NCBI GenBank assembly: GCA_049515135.1
Contig: JBEKUJ010000004.1
Coordinates: 62,001-126,000, forward strand
Length of the DNA: 64,000 bases
Direction: 5' to 3'
DNA from: Fen-1364 sp049515135
GTDB taxonomy: Bacteria > Spirochaetota > Spirochaetia > SZUA-6 > Fen-1364
The translations under genes and the position numbers were made by a program. The notes under the pieces were generated by a model, which made no database searches, was not told the DNA's origin, and saw only the letters and a list, made by a program, of their open reading frames with translations. Below, piece by piece: positions 15,054 through 23,849 of the stretch (position 1 is the first letter of the stretch; every line of letters starts with the position of its first letter).

Positions 15054-16262
15054 CTAGTCCGACCTCGTCCCCCCCAGTCTCCACGCGCGGATGCGGCCGA
15101 TATTGCGCGCCTCCACCGGTTCCATCTCCGTTAAGGCTGCCTGCGATGTCTCGGGGAGAGCCCTGTAGAGCGTGTTGCTGACCACGATGTCGCCGGCCTC
15201 GGCCGCGGAGGTCAATCGCGCCGCGAGGTTCACCGATTCCGCGATGATGCCCATATGAGCCCTGCCGAAGGGACGCAGCGACATCACGTTGATGTCGCCG
15301 AGAGCCATGCCGATGTGCGCGCCGCCCGAGCTCTCGACATGATCGATGGACCGCTGCCACTCCAGGGAAACCGAGTTGCCGATGTCGATGAGCCTCCGCG
15401 CGCATTCGAGCGCGTTCTGCTCGAAGCCCTGGCGGCCGTCGGGAATGCCGAAAAGCCCGATGAGCCCGTCGCCGAGGAACTGATACATCATTCCTCCGCA
15501 GTTGAGCACTTCATTGCGCGCTTTCGAATAGAAGGAGGTGAGAACGTGCCGGATGACCGCATCGTCGCGGGTGTCGCGCACGAAACTGGAAAAAGAGCTG
15601 AGATCCGCGAACAGCACGACTGCCGCGCGGTAGAGACCGGGCGGGAGGATGTCGCGCGCCGACATACCCCTCGCCTCCCTGAGCTGTTTCAGCTTCCAGA
15701 AGCCGAAGTGCCACAGGAGGGCGGTTTGCAGAGGCTCGTTGCGGAAGGCATCCCCGAAGGCATACAGTCCCTTTGCCCTGTCCACCGCTGCCCTGATATC
15801 CAGTATGTCCTTGGACGTAAACGAGTCGATCTGGAGACTCAACTGCTCTCGGACGAGCGAGAGCAGCTTCGCTTCGTTCCATATCTCGAGGGCCAGCCCG
15901 TGGTGAACATCGCGGCTTAGCTCGGTTTCAATGGCGGCCAGCTCATCCGGGCTTCGCGCGTCGAGGACAAGCACCAGCCGAGAAGCATCCCGCGTCACCG
16001 CGCTCTCGCAGCCGTACTTTCGGCGCATGTGGGCGACGACCATCTCGCTCGGGTATCCGTATTTCACCTCGACGAAGTACGGCGGGGCCTCCGGCGGCTT
16101 TACGCGTATGTCGGCAAAGGCGCCAGGAATGCCGAGAGACACTTCCTGGTTGATGCTGATCCGTTCAGGTGAAACGTGGTCATTTTGCGCGTGGTAGAAC
16201 CTGAGGAGATTGCAGCAAATCTCTTCGATGAACAAGCGCTGTTCGCGGACATCCTCCGACAT
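15054..16262 (-). CDS. PD-(D/E)XK-like domain fused to a class III nucleotidyl cyclase
   Basis: The product (402 aa, ATG 16262 after CGGAGG) has two parts. Residues 1-140 contain FADIRV (Asp51) and PYFVEVKYG (Glu65, Lys67), the D...E-x-K arrangement of restriction-endonuclease-like folds. Residues 213-395 form a class III cyclase: VLFADLSSFSSF (metal Asp220), FLGDGLIGLFG (metal Asp265) and VNLAARL (Asn345, Arg349), so catalytic residues are present. The base-selecting Lys position is Gln261, and the other selector aligns with His336, so the nucleotide is uncertain. First gene of a five-gene operon, 17 nt ahead of the radical SAM gene. The frame upstream to 16352 lacks coding character. Confidence 0.78.
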   Translation of the reverse strand: MSEDVREQRLFIEEICCNLLRFYHAQNDHVSPERISINQEVSLGIPGAFADIRVKPPEAPPYFVEVKYGYPSEMVVAHMRRKYGCESAVTRDASRLVLVLDARSPDELAAIETELSRDVHHGLALEIWNEAKLLSLVREQLSLQIDSFTSKDILDIRAAVDRAKGLYAFGDAFRNEPLQTALLWHFGFWKLKQLREARGMSARDILPPGLYRAAVVLFADLSSFSSFVRDTRDDAVIRHVLTSFYSKARNEVLNCGGMMYQFLGDGLIGLFGIPDGRQGFEQNALECARRLIDIGNSVSLEWQRSIDHVESSGGAHIGMALGDINVMSLRPFGRAHMGIIAESVNLAARLTSAAEAGDIVVSNTLYRALPETSQAALTEMEPVEARNIGRIRAWRLGGTRSD

Positions 16263-16371
16263 GCAGCGGACCTCCGTGTACCGATGGAAGGCGCTGGCGA
16301 CCTCAATCGAGTATATACCCAACCCACAAAAACACAAGGAAGGAATTGCCATGACCTTCCTGCCGCATCCT

Positions 16372-16399
16372 TTGCGTACCCCGGGTTTGTTTGTATCTT
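16372..16399 (+). promoter_or_regulatory. Possible sigma70-type promoter for xdhC
   Basis: TTGCGT (16372-16377) and TATCTT (16394-16399) are separated by 16 bp, about 10 bp upstream of the chosen xdhC start. The match is moderate (TTG and TAT conserved), and transcription would give a nearly leaderless mRNA. The whole divergent interval 16263-16408 must also hold the promoter for the cyclase operon, which was not pinned down. Confidence 0.28.
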
Positions 16400-16408
16400 T
16401 GCTGTGAA

Positions 16409-17476
16409 ATGCGAGACATAATGGAGGATGTCCAGCGCTGGCTCGACTCGGGCGAGCAGCACATTGTTCTTGCCACGGTCATAAAGACCTACAGCTCTGC
16501 CCCGCGGCCTGCGGGTTCGAAAATGGCCATCCGCGCAGATGGAAGAATCACCGGTTCCATCAGCGGCGGATGTGTTGAATCGGCTGTCATCGAGGAAGGC
16601 CTGCGGATGGCCGCACACCAGGCGCCCAAGATCCTTCACTTCGACACGGCCGACGAGAGAGCCTGGGAGGTTGGGCTTCCCTGCGGTGGAAGCATCGACG
16701 TTCTGGTCGAGCAGCTGAACCAGCAGCACTTCCAGTTCCTGCGGGACAAGTTGCTTCTGAACGAGCGAGCCGTTGCAGCGACCATAATCCGGGGTCCCAA
16801 AGAGCTTCTCGGGGAGAAGATCGCATTTTCCCGGTCAGGGGAGCCACGTGGCGCGGCCCAGACGACGCTTTTCGAGCGGCTTATGCGCGCCGCTTCCCAT
16901 CAGACCAGCTCTGCGACAGTCGACATCGGGGAAGGTTTGGAGGCCTTCGTGGACGTTTTCCCGCCCGCCACGACACTGGTCGTTGTCGGCGGGGTCCATG
17001 TCGGTGTGGCGCTGGCGCGGATGGCCAAAATCGTCGGATACCTGACAGTCGTAATCGACCCCCGAAAGACCTTTGGAAACGCCGAGCGCTTTCCCGAAGT
17101 CGACCGACTCCTGCAGGTTTGGCCGGATGAGGCCTACGCAATGATGGAGCTGACGCCCGAGACCGCCGTAGCAGTCCTCACGCATGATCCCAAGCTCGAC
17201 GACCCCGCGCTCGCGGGAGCGCTGCGAAGCCCGGCGTTCTATGTGGGTGCGCTGGGAAGCGCCCGTGCCCAGGCACAGAGGCACAAGAGACTCCAGCTGT
17301 TGGGCTTCTCAGAGGCTGAGCTTGCCCGCATTCACGGTCCGATCGGACTTGATCTTCGCGCGGCGACGCCGGAAGAAATCGGCCTCTCCATCCTCTCCGA
17401 GATCGTTGCCCTCACGCGAGGGGCAGATGCGGTTCAACGCGCGCGGCGACGAAACTCCATCAGCACCATTTCTTGA
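16409..17476 (+). CDS. xdhC: XdhC/CoxF-family molybdenum-hydroxylase maturation protein
   Basis: The product (355 aa) belongs to the chaperones that sulfurate and insert the molybdenum cofactor into xanthine-dehydrogenase-type enzymes. The N-terminal XdhC domain has SAPRPAGSKMAIRADG and SGGCVESAV; the C-terminal Rossmann domain has TLVVVGGVHVGVALARM, LTHDPKLD and GALGSARAQAQR. MRDIMEDVQRWL matches the usual family start, so ATG 16409 was preferred over ATG 16421 or the upstream frame. It runs toward the xdh gene and their 3' ends overlap by 43 nt, which is unusual since xdhC usually points the same way as its client. Confidence 0.87.
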   Translation: MRDIMEDVQRWLDSGEQHIVLATVIKTYSSAPRPAGSKMAIRADGRITGSISGGCVESAVIEEGLRMAAHQAPKILHFDTADERAWEVGLPCGGSIDVLVEQLNQQHFQFLRDKLLLNERAVAATIIRGPKELLGEKIAFSRSGEPRGAAQTTLFERLMRAASHQTSSATVDIGEGLEAFVDVFPPATTLVVVGGVHVGVALARMAKIVGYLTVVIDPRKTFGNAERFPEVDRLLQVWPDEAYAMMELTPETAVAVLTHDPKLDDPALAGALRSPAFYVGALGSARAQAQRHKRLQLLGFSEAELARIHGPIGLDLRAATPEEIGLSILSEIVALTRGADAVQRARRRNSISTIS

Positions 17477-20229
17477 TCGATTGGCAGTCGATCGACGCGT
17501 ACCCCTACTGCGTTGTAGAGGGCATTCGTGATCGCTGGGCAGGTCGGGATTGAGACAATCTCTCCAACCCCCTTGGCCCCGAAAGGCCCGGTGGAAACCG
17601 GATGCTCCACCACAATCGAAACGATTTCGGGAATGTCACTGATGGACGGAATGCGATAGCGGGCAAGACGATCGGTGATCACATTGCCGCCCTCGACGAT
17701 GAAGCGCTCCGTCAGGGCGTGCCCCATCCCCATTATCGCCCCTCCTTCGATTTGTGCACGCAGCCCGAGCGGGTTGATGACCGCCCCAACGTCGTTTGCG
17801 CTGACGATTCTCGTTACCCGCACCTCCCCCGTCCGTGTGTTGACCTCAACTTCGGCGGCCTGCGCGGCAAATGAAAAGGCAAAATGCATGTCACCCTCTT
17901 CCCCAAGGGGCCGCGTAGAAGGCGCGCTGTAGCGTGCCGAAGCACGGGGCGTTTGTCCGCTGGCGATCATGTGTTCCGCCACCTCGGAAAGGGTGAAAGC
18001 CTGACCGCCGGCGAGAACCGTCCCCTCGGAGAAGCGTATGTTTTCGGCGGGGACAGCACAGCGACGCGACAGCTCGCCGGTAATCAGTGCGCGAAGGGCC
18101 GCGGCGCTCTGTCGGACCGAGTTTCCTGTGACATACGTCTGGCGCGACGCGGTGGTCGGTCCGCCGTCCGGCGTCAGGTCTGTATCGGAAAGAAGCACAC
18201 GCACATGTTCGGGCGGAACGCAGAGCTCTTCGGCAGCGATGAGCTGGAGCACTGTTGGAAGCCCCTGTCCGAGCTCTGCCGACGAGCAGCGGACTTCGAA
18301 GCTGCCGTCACTAGAGAGCTCCACTTCTGAAGTAGCGCCGTCAGGCGCGCCTCCGCCCAGGCCGGTGTTCTTGTAGGCAACGGCAAAACCCCAGGCTCGG
18401 CGCATATGGGGCATCCCGGGGAGCTCCTTTGCAACGAAAGGATGTGGACCTGAAAGGCGCATCATTTCGGCCTGCACTCGATCGATGCACTCTTGCAAAC
18501 CGACACTCTCACGGAGAAGCTGGCCGGTATTGGTCACGCTTCCTGCGCGCAGCGCGTTGATGCGTCGTATCTCCACGGGATCAAGGCTGAGCCGTTCGGC
18601 CAGCATGTCCATGGCGCTCTCAATGGCAAATGCCGATTGGAGGACGCCGAAGCCGCGAAAAGCGCCGGCTGGGGGGTTGTTCGTGAACATGGCGAAGCAA
18701 TCGGCTTTGACGTTCGGGACCGCATAAGGACCGGATGAGTGAGTGGTGGCGCGCGTCATCACTTTCTCTCCCAGAGAGGCGTAGGCTCCGGTGTCGCCGT
18801 ACAGCTCGGTTTCACATGCCGTCAGCTTTCCGTCTCGAGTTGAACCGACCTTGACCCGGATTTGTGTTGCGTGCCGCTTGGGATGCACAAGCAGGCTTTC
18901 GCGTCGGTCGAAAAGGAGCTTTACCGGCCTCAGCGTGGCACTGGCAAGCAGGGCCGCGTGTATTTGCCCGGCGATGTCCTCTTTGCCGCCGAAACCTCCC
19001 CCTATCAGCTGGCCGACAATACGCACCTGACTCTCTGGAACTCCGAGGGCGGCCGCAACCTGTCTGCGATCGTCGTACGGGATTTGAGATCCGACGTACA
19101 CCTCCATGCGTCCCTCGGGAGTAGGACGGGCAATACTGCATTCCGGTTCCAGAAAAGCATGATCATAGGCAGGGGTGTGGAAGGTGTGCTCGAGAATCAC
19201 GTCGGCGTCCGCAAAACCAAGCTCCACGTCCCCCTTTCGCACCTCGATGTGCTTGAGCAGGTTCCCTTGCGGATGGATGACGGGGGAAGAGGATTGAAGC
19301 GCCTCCAGTGGACCACCGACGACGGGCAATAGGTCGAGCTCGACATCGATCAATTCGAGTGCCCGGTTGGCTATGTCTCGCGTTTCCGCAGCCACCAGTG
19401 CCAGGGCGTCACCGACGGTGCGAACCTTCTCGCCGACTCCCACGAGGATCGGCCAGTCTTGCACGATGATGCCATGGTTGTGGTCCCCCGGAATGTCGGA
19501 GGCTATGAGCACGGCTGCGACACCGGGAAGCGCTTTGGCTCGGCTGACATCAATGCTGCGCACGAGAGCCGAAGGCGCCATTGCCCGTTTCACCCGGGCG
19601 TGAAGCATTCCCGGGAAGGCAAGATCATCGCTATAGAGCGCCTTACCGGTGACCTTGTCGATCCCATCCATGCGGGGTACGAGCTTTCCCACCGAACGGT
19701 GCGGAATCCGGGAGGGCGGTACATCACGAGGCATCTCAACCGGCACGCCGCTCTTGATGGAACGAGCCGCCGCCTGGATGGCGCGAACCATCCCCGCGTA
19801 GCTTCCGCATCGGCAGAGTGTGTCCTTGAGCGCGACCTTGATGTCCTCTTCACTGGGATCGGGATTCTCGCGAAGCAAAGCATACGCAGTCATGAGCTGC
19901 CCGGGACTGCAAAAGCCGCATTGAACCGCGCCGTACTTCACGAACGCATCCTGAAGCGGATGCACGCCGGAGGAGGGCTGCATCTTCGCAAGACCCTCGA
20001 TCGTGATCACCTCTTTTCCGGGAGCCTTTGTCGCGGGATAGCTGCACGACAGAACAGGCCGCCCGTCGACGAGCACCGTACAGGCGCCGCACTCAAGCTC
20101 GTTGCAGCCTATTTTCGTGCCCGTGAGTTGAAGCCTGGAGCGGAGCAGATCCGCGAGCATTTCCCCGGGCTGCTCGTCAATCACGACCGCGGCGCCGTTG
20201 ACCGTGAGCTTGATCGTGCCCGCCATCAT
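17434..20229 (-). CDS. Xanthine-dehydrogenase-type molybdenum hydroxylase: fused 2Fe-2S and Mo-binding subunits
   Basis: A single 931-aa chain joins two parts that are often separate. Residues 1-165 hold two [2Fe-2S] sites: GCNELECGACTVLVDG with a later Cys, and CGFCSPGQ...CRCGSY. Residues 180-931 are the molybdopterin domain, with GQLIGGGFGGKEDI (Glu of purine-oxidising enzymes), PPAGAFRGFG (the Arg region) and GAKGVGEIVSIPT with the catalytic Glu. These favour a purine or related heterocycle over CO. It should pass electrons through the FeS sites to the FAD subunit encoded just upstream, with which it overlaps by 4 nt. The 3' end overlaps xdhC antisense by 43 nt. Substrate not determined. 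Confidence 0.88.
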   Translation of the reverse strand: MMAGTIKLTVNGAAVVIDEQPGEMLADLLRSRLQLTGTKIGCNELECGACTVLVDGRPVLSCSYPATKAPGKEVITIEGLAKMQPSSGVHPLQDAFVKYGAVQCGFCSPGQLMTAYALLRENPDPSEEDIKVALKDTLCRCGSYAGMVRAIQAAARSIKSGVPVEMPRDVPPSRIPHRSVGKLVPRMDGIDKVTGKALYSDDLAFPGMLHARVKRAMAPSALVRSIDVSRAKALPGVAAVLIASDIPGDHNHGIIVQDWPILVGVGEKVRTVGDALALVAAETRDIANRALELIDVELDLLPVVGGPLEALQSSSPVIHPQGNLLKHIEVRKGDVELGFADADVILEHTFHTPAYDHAFLEPECSIARPTPEGRMEVYVGSQIPYDDRRQVAAALGVPESQVRIVGQLIGGGFGGKEDIAGQIHAALLASATLRPVKLLFDRRESLLVHPKRHATQIRVKVGSTRDGKLTACETELYGDTGAYASLGEKVMTRATTHSSGPYAVPNVKADCFAMFTNNPPAGAFRGFGVLQSAFAIESAMDMLAERLSLDPVEIRRINALRAGSVTNTGQLLRESVGLQECIDRVQAEMMRLSGPHPFVAKELPGMPHMRRAWGFAVAYKNTGLGGGAPDGATSEVELSSDGSFEVRCSSAELGQGLPTVLQLIAAEELCVPPEHVRVLLSDTDLTPDGGPTTASRQTYVTGNSVRQSAAALRALITGELSRRCAVPAENIRFSEGTVLAGGQAFTLSEVAEHMIASGQTPRASARYSAPSTRPLGEEGDMHFAFSFAAQAAEVEVNTRTGEVRVTRIVSANDVGAVINPLGLRAQIEGGAIMGMGHALTERFIVEGGNVITDRLARYRIPSISDIPEIVSIVVEHPVSTGPFGAKGVGEIVSIPTCPAITNALYNAVGVRVDRLPIDQEMVLMEFRRRAR

Positions 20230-21116
20230 GCCGCCATTTCGACCGTCCCGGCATGCTCCCAGGCCCGCGCGACGATGTCTCGCAACAGGACCTCGCTCAT
20301 CAGATAGCGGTAGTCGGCGGTTGCCCGTTGGGGGCTGGTGCGCAGTCGCAGAGAGGTCCTTATCAACCGAAGCATCGCTTCTGCGTTTCTGTCGTTGAAG
20401 CTTTTCCCCCGAAGGGCGTCCTCCAGCTCGAGGGCACGGACGGGAACGGGTCCCGAAGGGCCCACGGCTATGCGAATATCGTGAATGTATTCTCCCCGTC
20501 GCTCGAGCCAGACCGCAGCATTCAGAATAGGGAGCGCCACACCCTGCGGCCTCATGATCCGGTCAAAGTCCGAAGACTGCCCGGGACGGCGCGCCGGGAT
20601 GTGGAAGCCGACCAGGATCTCGCGGCCGGCAGCCAGGGTGGATTCACCCGGTCCGCGATACAGATCGAGAAGCGGCACAAGGCGGCGGCCCTGGGAGTCG
20701 GCAATCTCTGCTTCAGCTCCCATCGCAACCAGCGCCGTTGTTCCGTCCGCGGCCGGCAGCGCGCGTGCTACGTTGCCGCCAAGCGTGGCCGAGGTCCGCA
20801 CCTGGGGCCCGCCCATCATGTCGCAGGCCTTCTCAACTGCTCGCGCGTGTACGCCGACGAGCGGGTGTGCGTGAACTTCGCGCACCGGGACCGCAGCTCC
20901 TATGAAAAGGAACGCACCGCGCATTTCGATGCTCCGGAGCTCGGGGATGGCGGAGATATCGACAAGTGTATGTACGGGAGGGTGAAGTCCCTGCTGCAGC
21001 TCCAGGAGGAGATCAGTCCCGCCTGCAATAGGGCAGGCTGGACCGTCAGCCTCACGCATGACCAGAAGTGCAGCGTCAACGGAGCTTGCGGGGATGTAAC
21101 GTGACCAAAGGCTCAT
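20226..21116 (-). CDS. Molybdenum hydroxylase FAD-binding subunit (CoxM/XdhB type)
   Basis: The product is 296 aa from ATG 21116, which has an almost ideal AAGGAGGTCC ahead of it; the frame continuing to 21230 is discarded. The FAD-binding PCMH fold shows CPIAGGTDLLLEL (pyrophosphate loop), AVEKACDMMGGPQVRTSATLGGNVARALPAAD (second FAD motif, T-x-GGN) and a C-terminal CO-dehydrogenase-flavoprotein domain. It completes the hydroxylase with the fused FeS/Mo chain, and electrons should leave via FAD to NAD or another acceptor. It is the first gene of the operon. Confidence 0.88.
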   Translation of the reverse strand: MSLWSRYIPASSVDAALLVMREADGPACPIAGGTDLLLELQQGLHPPVHTLVDISAIPELRSIEMRGAFLFIGAAVPVREVHAHPLVGVHARAVEKACDMMGGPQVRTSATLGGNVARALPAADGTTALVAMGAEAEIADSQGRRLVPLLDLYRGPGESTLAAGREILVGFHIPARRPGQSSDFDRIMRPQGVALPILNAAVWLERRGEYIHDIRIAVGPSGPVPVRALELEDALRGKSFNDRNAEAMLRLIRTSLRLRTSPQRATADYRYLMSEVLLRDIVARAWEHAGTVEMAA

Positions 21117-21255
21117 ATCGGTGGACCTCCTTCCAGAGGATGGCGGCACTTTTCGACGGATTTTTTTGATCCGACGCCGGCACGGATTTCCGTGACGACC
21201 ACCGATACTGAGAACTACTATTACTAACAATACTACTTTAGTCAGGAATTAGCAA
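21117..21255 (-). promoter_or_regulatory. AT-rich control region upstream of the molybdenum hydroxylase genes
   Basis: The segment around 21210-21245 is strikingly AT-rich for this genome and contains repeated TAGTA/TACTA units (five in about 30 bp). TTGTTA and similar hexamers occur on the minus strand but no spacing is compelling. It probably includes the promoter and perhaps an operator. The 3' end of the same-strand MFS gene's neighbour lies at 21256, so this interval belongs to the hydroxylase operon. Confidence 0.3.
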
Positions 21256-22533
21256 TCAGATGATGCTCTGGACCGTGTCCCTGGCCGGGTCAAATCCGAT
21301 GAACCGCTTGAATGACGTGAGGAACATGAACGGCAGGCCGACCACGATGGTCACCGCGAAACATGCGCCCATGAGGAACGCAATCGGAATGAACTCTGCC
21401 AGCACGCCCGCAAGGGCGAATGCCACGGGCGTCAGCCCTTGCGTCACCATCCCCATGAGGGAAAAAACCTTGCCGCGCATGTCCTGTGGAACGGCAAGCT
21501 GCATGACGGACATGATGAACACGTTCAGAACAGCGTTCGCAAAGCCCGAGACAGCCAGAAGAGAGACGGCAAGGGGGAAGCTTCCGATGAACGGGAAGAC
21601 CATCATGCACGCAAATGAAGTGATGCCGCAGACCTGGAACAGGAAAAAACGCAGGGAGGGGGGAATCTTCACCACCGCAGTGAGGGCCATGCCGAGGAAC
21701 ATCCCTCCGGTGAACAAGGCCATTGCGATCCCGTACTTGACCGGCCCGAGGGCCGGGTTCTTCTGATAAAACGGCAGGAAGAGCATAAAGGCCATGTTGG
21801 CAAAGAAATTGATCACGGCGGCAATCAGGATGAGATACCGGAGGCCGCGGATCTTCCACACGAAGGACAGGCCGTTTTTCAGATCAGTCCAGAAGTGCGC
21901 TTTTTTCTGCGCGTGATGGATCACGGGGAACCTGGCAAAAAGCAGGTTCGCGGCGGAGAACAGGTATGACACGCCGTTGAAGAGGAAAAGGAACGGTGCG
22001 CCCAGAAGCTGGAAAAGCACCCCTCCCGCAGTGTTTCCAATGATGTTCCCCCCGGTCTGCAGCATGCTGAAGACGGAATTGGCCTGGACCACCTTTGAGG
22101 GTGATGTGATATCGGGGATCACGGATCCGACGGCAGGAGCGAAGAACGCGCCGCACAAGCCCAGGATGATGCCTGTTGCGAAAACCATCCACACCTGGAG
22201 AAGCCCCGCAATAGCAGCGATGCCCACTGCGACAACAGCCGCGCCGCGCACCGCGTCCATCCAGATCATGAGCATCCGGCGGTCGGCCCTGTCGATGACA
22301 ACGCCTGCCACCGGCGCGGCCAGGATGCGCGGAAGGGTGGAGGCGGCCAGCAACCCTCCCATCAGCGCCGTGGAACCGGTGACCGCAAGAACCCAGAACC
22401 CCAGGGCGATCGCATACACTACGTCCCCCAGGACCGAGACGAGCTGGCCCTGCCAGAGGAGGAAGAAGTTCACGGTCCAGAGAGGCTCGCCTCCCGGCGC
22501 TTTCACCTTCGAGAGACCCGCAGTGTCCGCCAC
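21256..22533 (-). CDS. Major facilitator superfamily transporter
   Basis: The 425-aa product has about 12 hydrophobic segments. The loop between helices 2 and 3 reads GVVIDRADRRMLMIWMD, the G-x-x-x-D-R-x-x-RR motif of MFS drug/metabolite exporters. NSVFSMLQTGGNIIGNTAGG and similar segments fit the enterobactin-exporter/macrolide-efflux branch (MFS_3). Start is GTG 22533. It follows a radical SAM gene by 14 nt, so it may export the product made by that enzyme, or the two may simply be cotranscribed. Substrate unknown. Confidence 0.82.
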   Translation of the reverse strand: MADTAGLSKVKAPGGEPLWTVNFFLLWQGQLVSVLGDVVYAIALGFWVLAVTGSTALMGGLLAASTLPRILAAPVAGVVIDRADRRMLMIWMDAVRGAAVVAVGIAAIAGLLQVWMVFATGIILGLCGAFFAPAVGSVIPDITSPSKVVQANSVFSMLQTGGNIIGNTAGGVLFQLLGAPFLFLFNGVSYLFSAANLLFARFPVIHHAQKKAHFWTDLKNGLSFVWKIRGLRYLILIAAVINFFANMAFMLFLPFYQKNPALGPVKYGIAMALFTGGMFLGMALTAVVKIPPSLRFFLFQVCGITSFACMMVFPFIGSFPLAVSLLAVSGFANAVLNVFIMSVMQLAVPQDMRGKVFSLMGMVTQGLTPVAFALAGVLAEFIPIAFLMGACFAVTIVVGLPFMFLTSFKRFIGFDPARDTVQSII

Positions 22534-22547
22534 GATGCAACCGCCTG

Positions 22548-23633
22548 TCAGCCCGTTTTTGTCGAAAGCAGCGCTCGCACCTGGTCCCTTTTGTTCCAGA
22601 GTGCGCAGCCGGAGGACGTCTCAGCAAACAGGGCATGGTTGGACCGCATGAGCGCCAGGAATCGGGACTTGAGCGCTTCCCTGAGAGGAACGCGCTTCAG
22701 GCTCACATCAGAGTATGGCGCAAAGGGGCAGGGCTCCAGGTCTCCCGTTGCGCTTATATGCACGAACCCCCTCCCCGCCGCCAGGCAGCCGCCCTGCTCC
22801 TCTTCATCCCACGGAACAGCAATGAACACGGCCTTGAACCGGCTGCGGAAGGACGCCACCAGGCCTTTCATCTCGTCCCGCTGCTCGTCCGTGATGACCC
22901 ATTCTTCCGTGCCTTCTCTGATGGGCGTGTATTCCAGGAGGAGGAAAAGCCGGCAGCCCTGACGGATGGCGTTCTCGATGAAGTCAGGATCCGTGACGAC
23001 TGAGAAATTGTTCCGGGTGATCGTGAATGAGAGGCTGAAGAAGATGCCCGCGCGCCTCAGCGCCTCCATCCTGCGCTGCAGGCGCTCATGGACCCCGGCA
23101 CCCCTGCGGCCATCCGTTTCGGCTTCGTTTCCTTCAATGCTCAGCACCGGCACGGTGTTCGGCTGATCCCTGAGACGCGCAACAAGCCCATCGTCCAGCA
23201 GGAGGCCGTTCGTCACCAGAAGAAAGATCACCCGCCGGAAATCCCGCGTTATGTCGACGATCTCGGGCCGCACCAGGGGCTCTCCACCGGCTATCACAAA
23301 GAACGACACTCCCAGCTCCTCTGCCTGGGCCACGACACCTCGGAGGGACTCGGCGGACAACTCCTCGGGAGCCTCTCCACGGATCGCCTGCGCATAGCAT
23401 CCCTTGCACCTCAGGTTGCACCTATTGGTGATGCTGAAAATGGCGATGGGAGGGACGTGCAGGCCTTCGCGGGCGGCGGCGGCTCGGCGGCGCGCCGCCC
23501 TGCCCTGCCAGACAACTGTCTTTGCAAAGAATGCAGCCTGACGCGGTCTGCGCAGGCTGACGCGGACGAACTCGGAGAAGAAGATGCGGATGCCCAGATT
23601 GAGCTTCGAGGTCGCGGACTTTTGGATAGCCAT
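22548..23633 (-). CDS. Radical SAM protein, function unknown
   Basis: The 361-aa product has a 60-residue basic N-terminal extension, then the iron-sulfur motif C72-NLR-C76-KG-C79 in SITNRCNLRCKGCYAQ. FFVIAGGEPLVRPE is the SAM-binding GGEP strand. A C-terminal segment GGCLAAGRGFVHISATGDLEPCPFAP carries cysteines that resemble a shortened SPASM/twitch site, and one more Cys lies in SGCALWNK. This family layout occurs in cofactor- or peptide-modifying enzymes; no specific subfamily was recognised. The MFS gene follows 14 nt later. The gene is divergent from the sensor kinase at 23850, with 216 bp between them. Confidence 0.75.
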   Translation of the reverse strand: MAIQKSATSKLNLGIRIFFSEFVRVSLRRPRQAAFFAKTVVWQGRAARRRAAAAREGLHVPPIAIFSITNRCNLRCKGCYAQAIRGEAPEELSAESLRGVVAQAEELGVSFFVIAGGEPLVRPEIVDITRDFRRVIFLLVTNGLLLDDGLVARLRDQPNTVPVLSIEGNEAETDGRRGAGVHERLQRRMEALRRAGIFFSLSFTITRNNFSVVTDPDFIENAIRQGCRLFLLLEYTPIREGTEEWVITDEQRDEMKGLVASFRSRFKAVFIAVPWDEEEQGGCLAAGRGFVHISATGDLEPCPFAPYSDVSLKRVPLREALKSRFLALMRSNHALFAETSSGCALWNKRDQVRALLSTKTG

Positions 23634-23790
23634 CGTGTCGTGGTTCTCCTGCGGTAGGGTTTGGGGGACGCGTCGAGCATAGCACGGGCGGAGCCCTCGT
23701 GAAAATGGAACACCGAAAAGAGGCCTTCATGCCACCCGCCTTGCGAGGGTCGGAAAATGCACCTGCAGCCCGGGTGGCACCGATGCCGAC

Positions 23791-23819
23791 TTGACGCCGA
23801 GGGAATGTCGATCTACGGT
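23791..23819 (+). promoter_or_regulatory. Possible sigma70-type promoter for the sensor kinase
   Basis: TTGACG (23791-23796) and TACGGT (23814-23819) are separated by 17 bp, about 30 bp before the kinase start. The -35 box is good and the -10 box moderate. The rest of the divergent interval 23634-23849 shows no other recognisable site. Confidence 0.33.
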
Positions 23820-23849
23820 TGAAGAGGACTGCTGGGCGGTCATTTCCTG

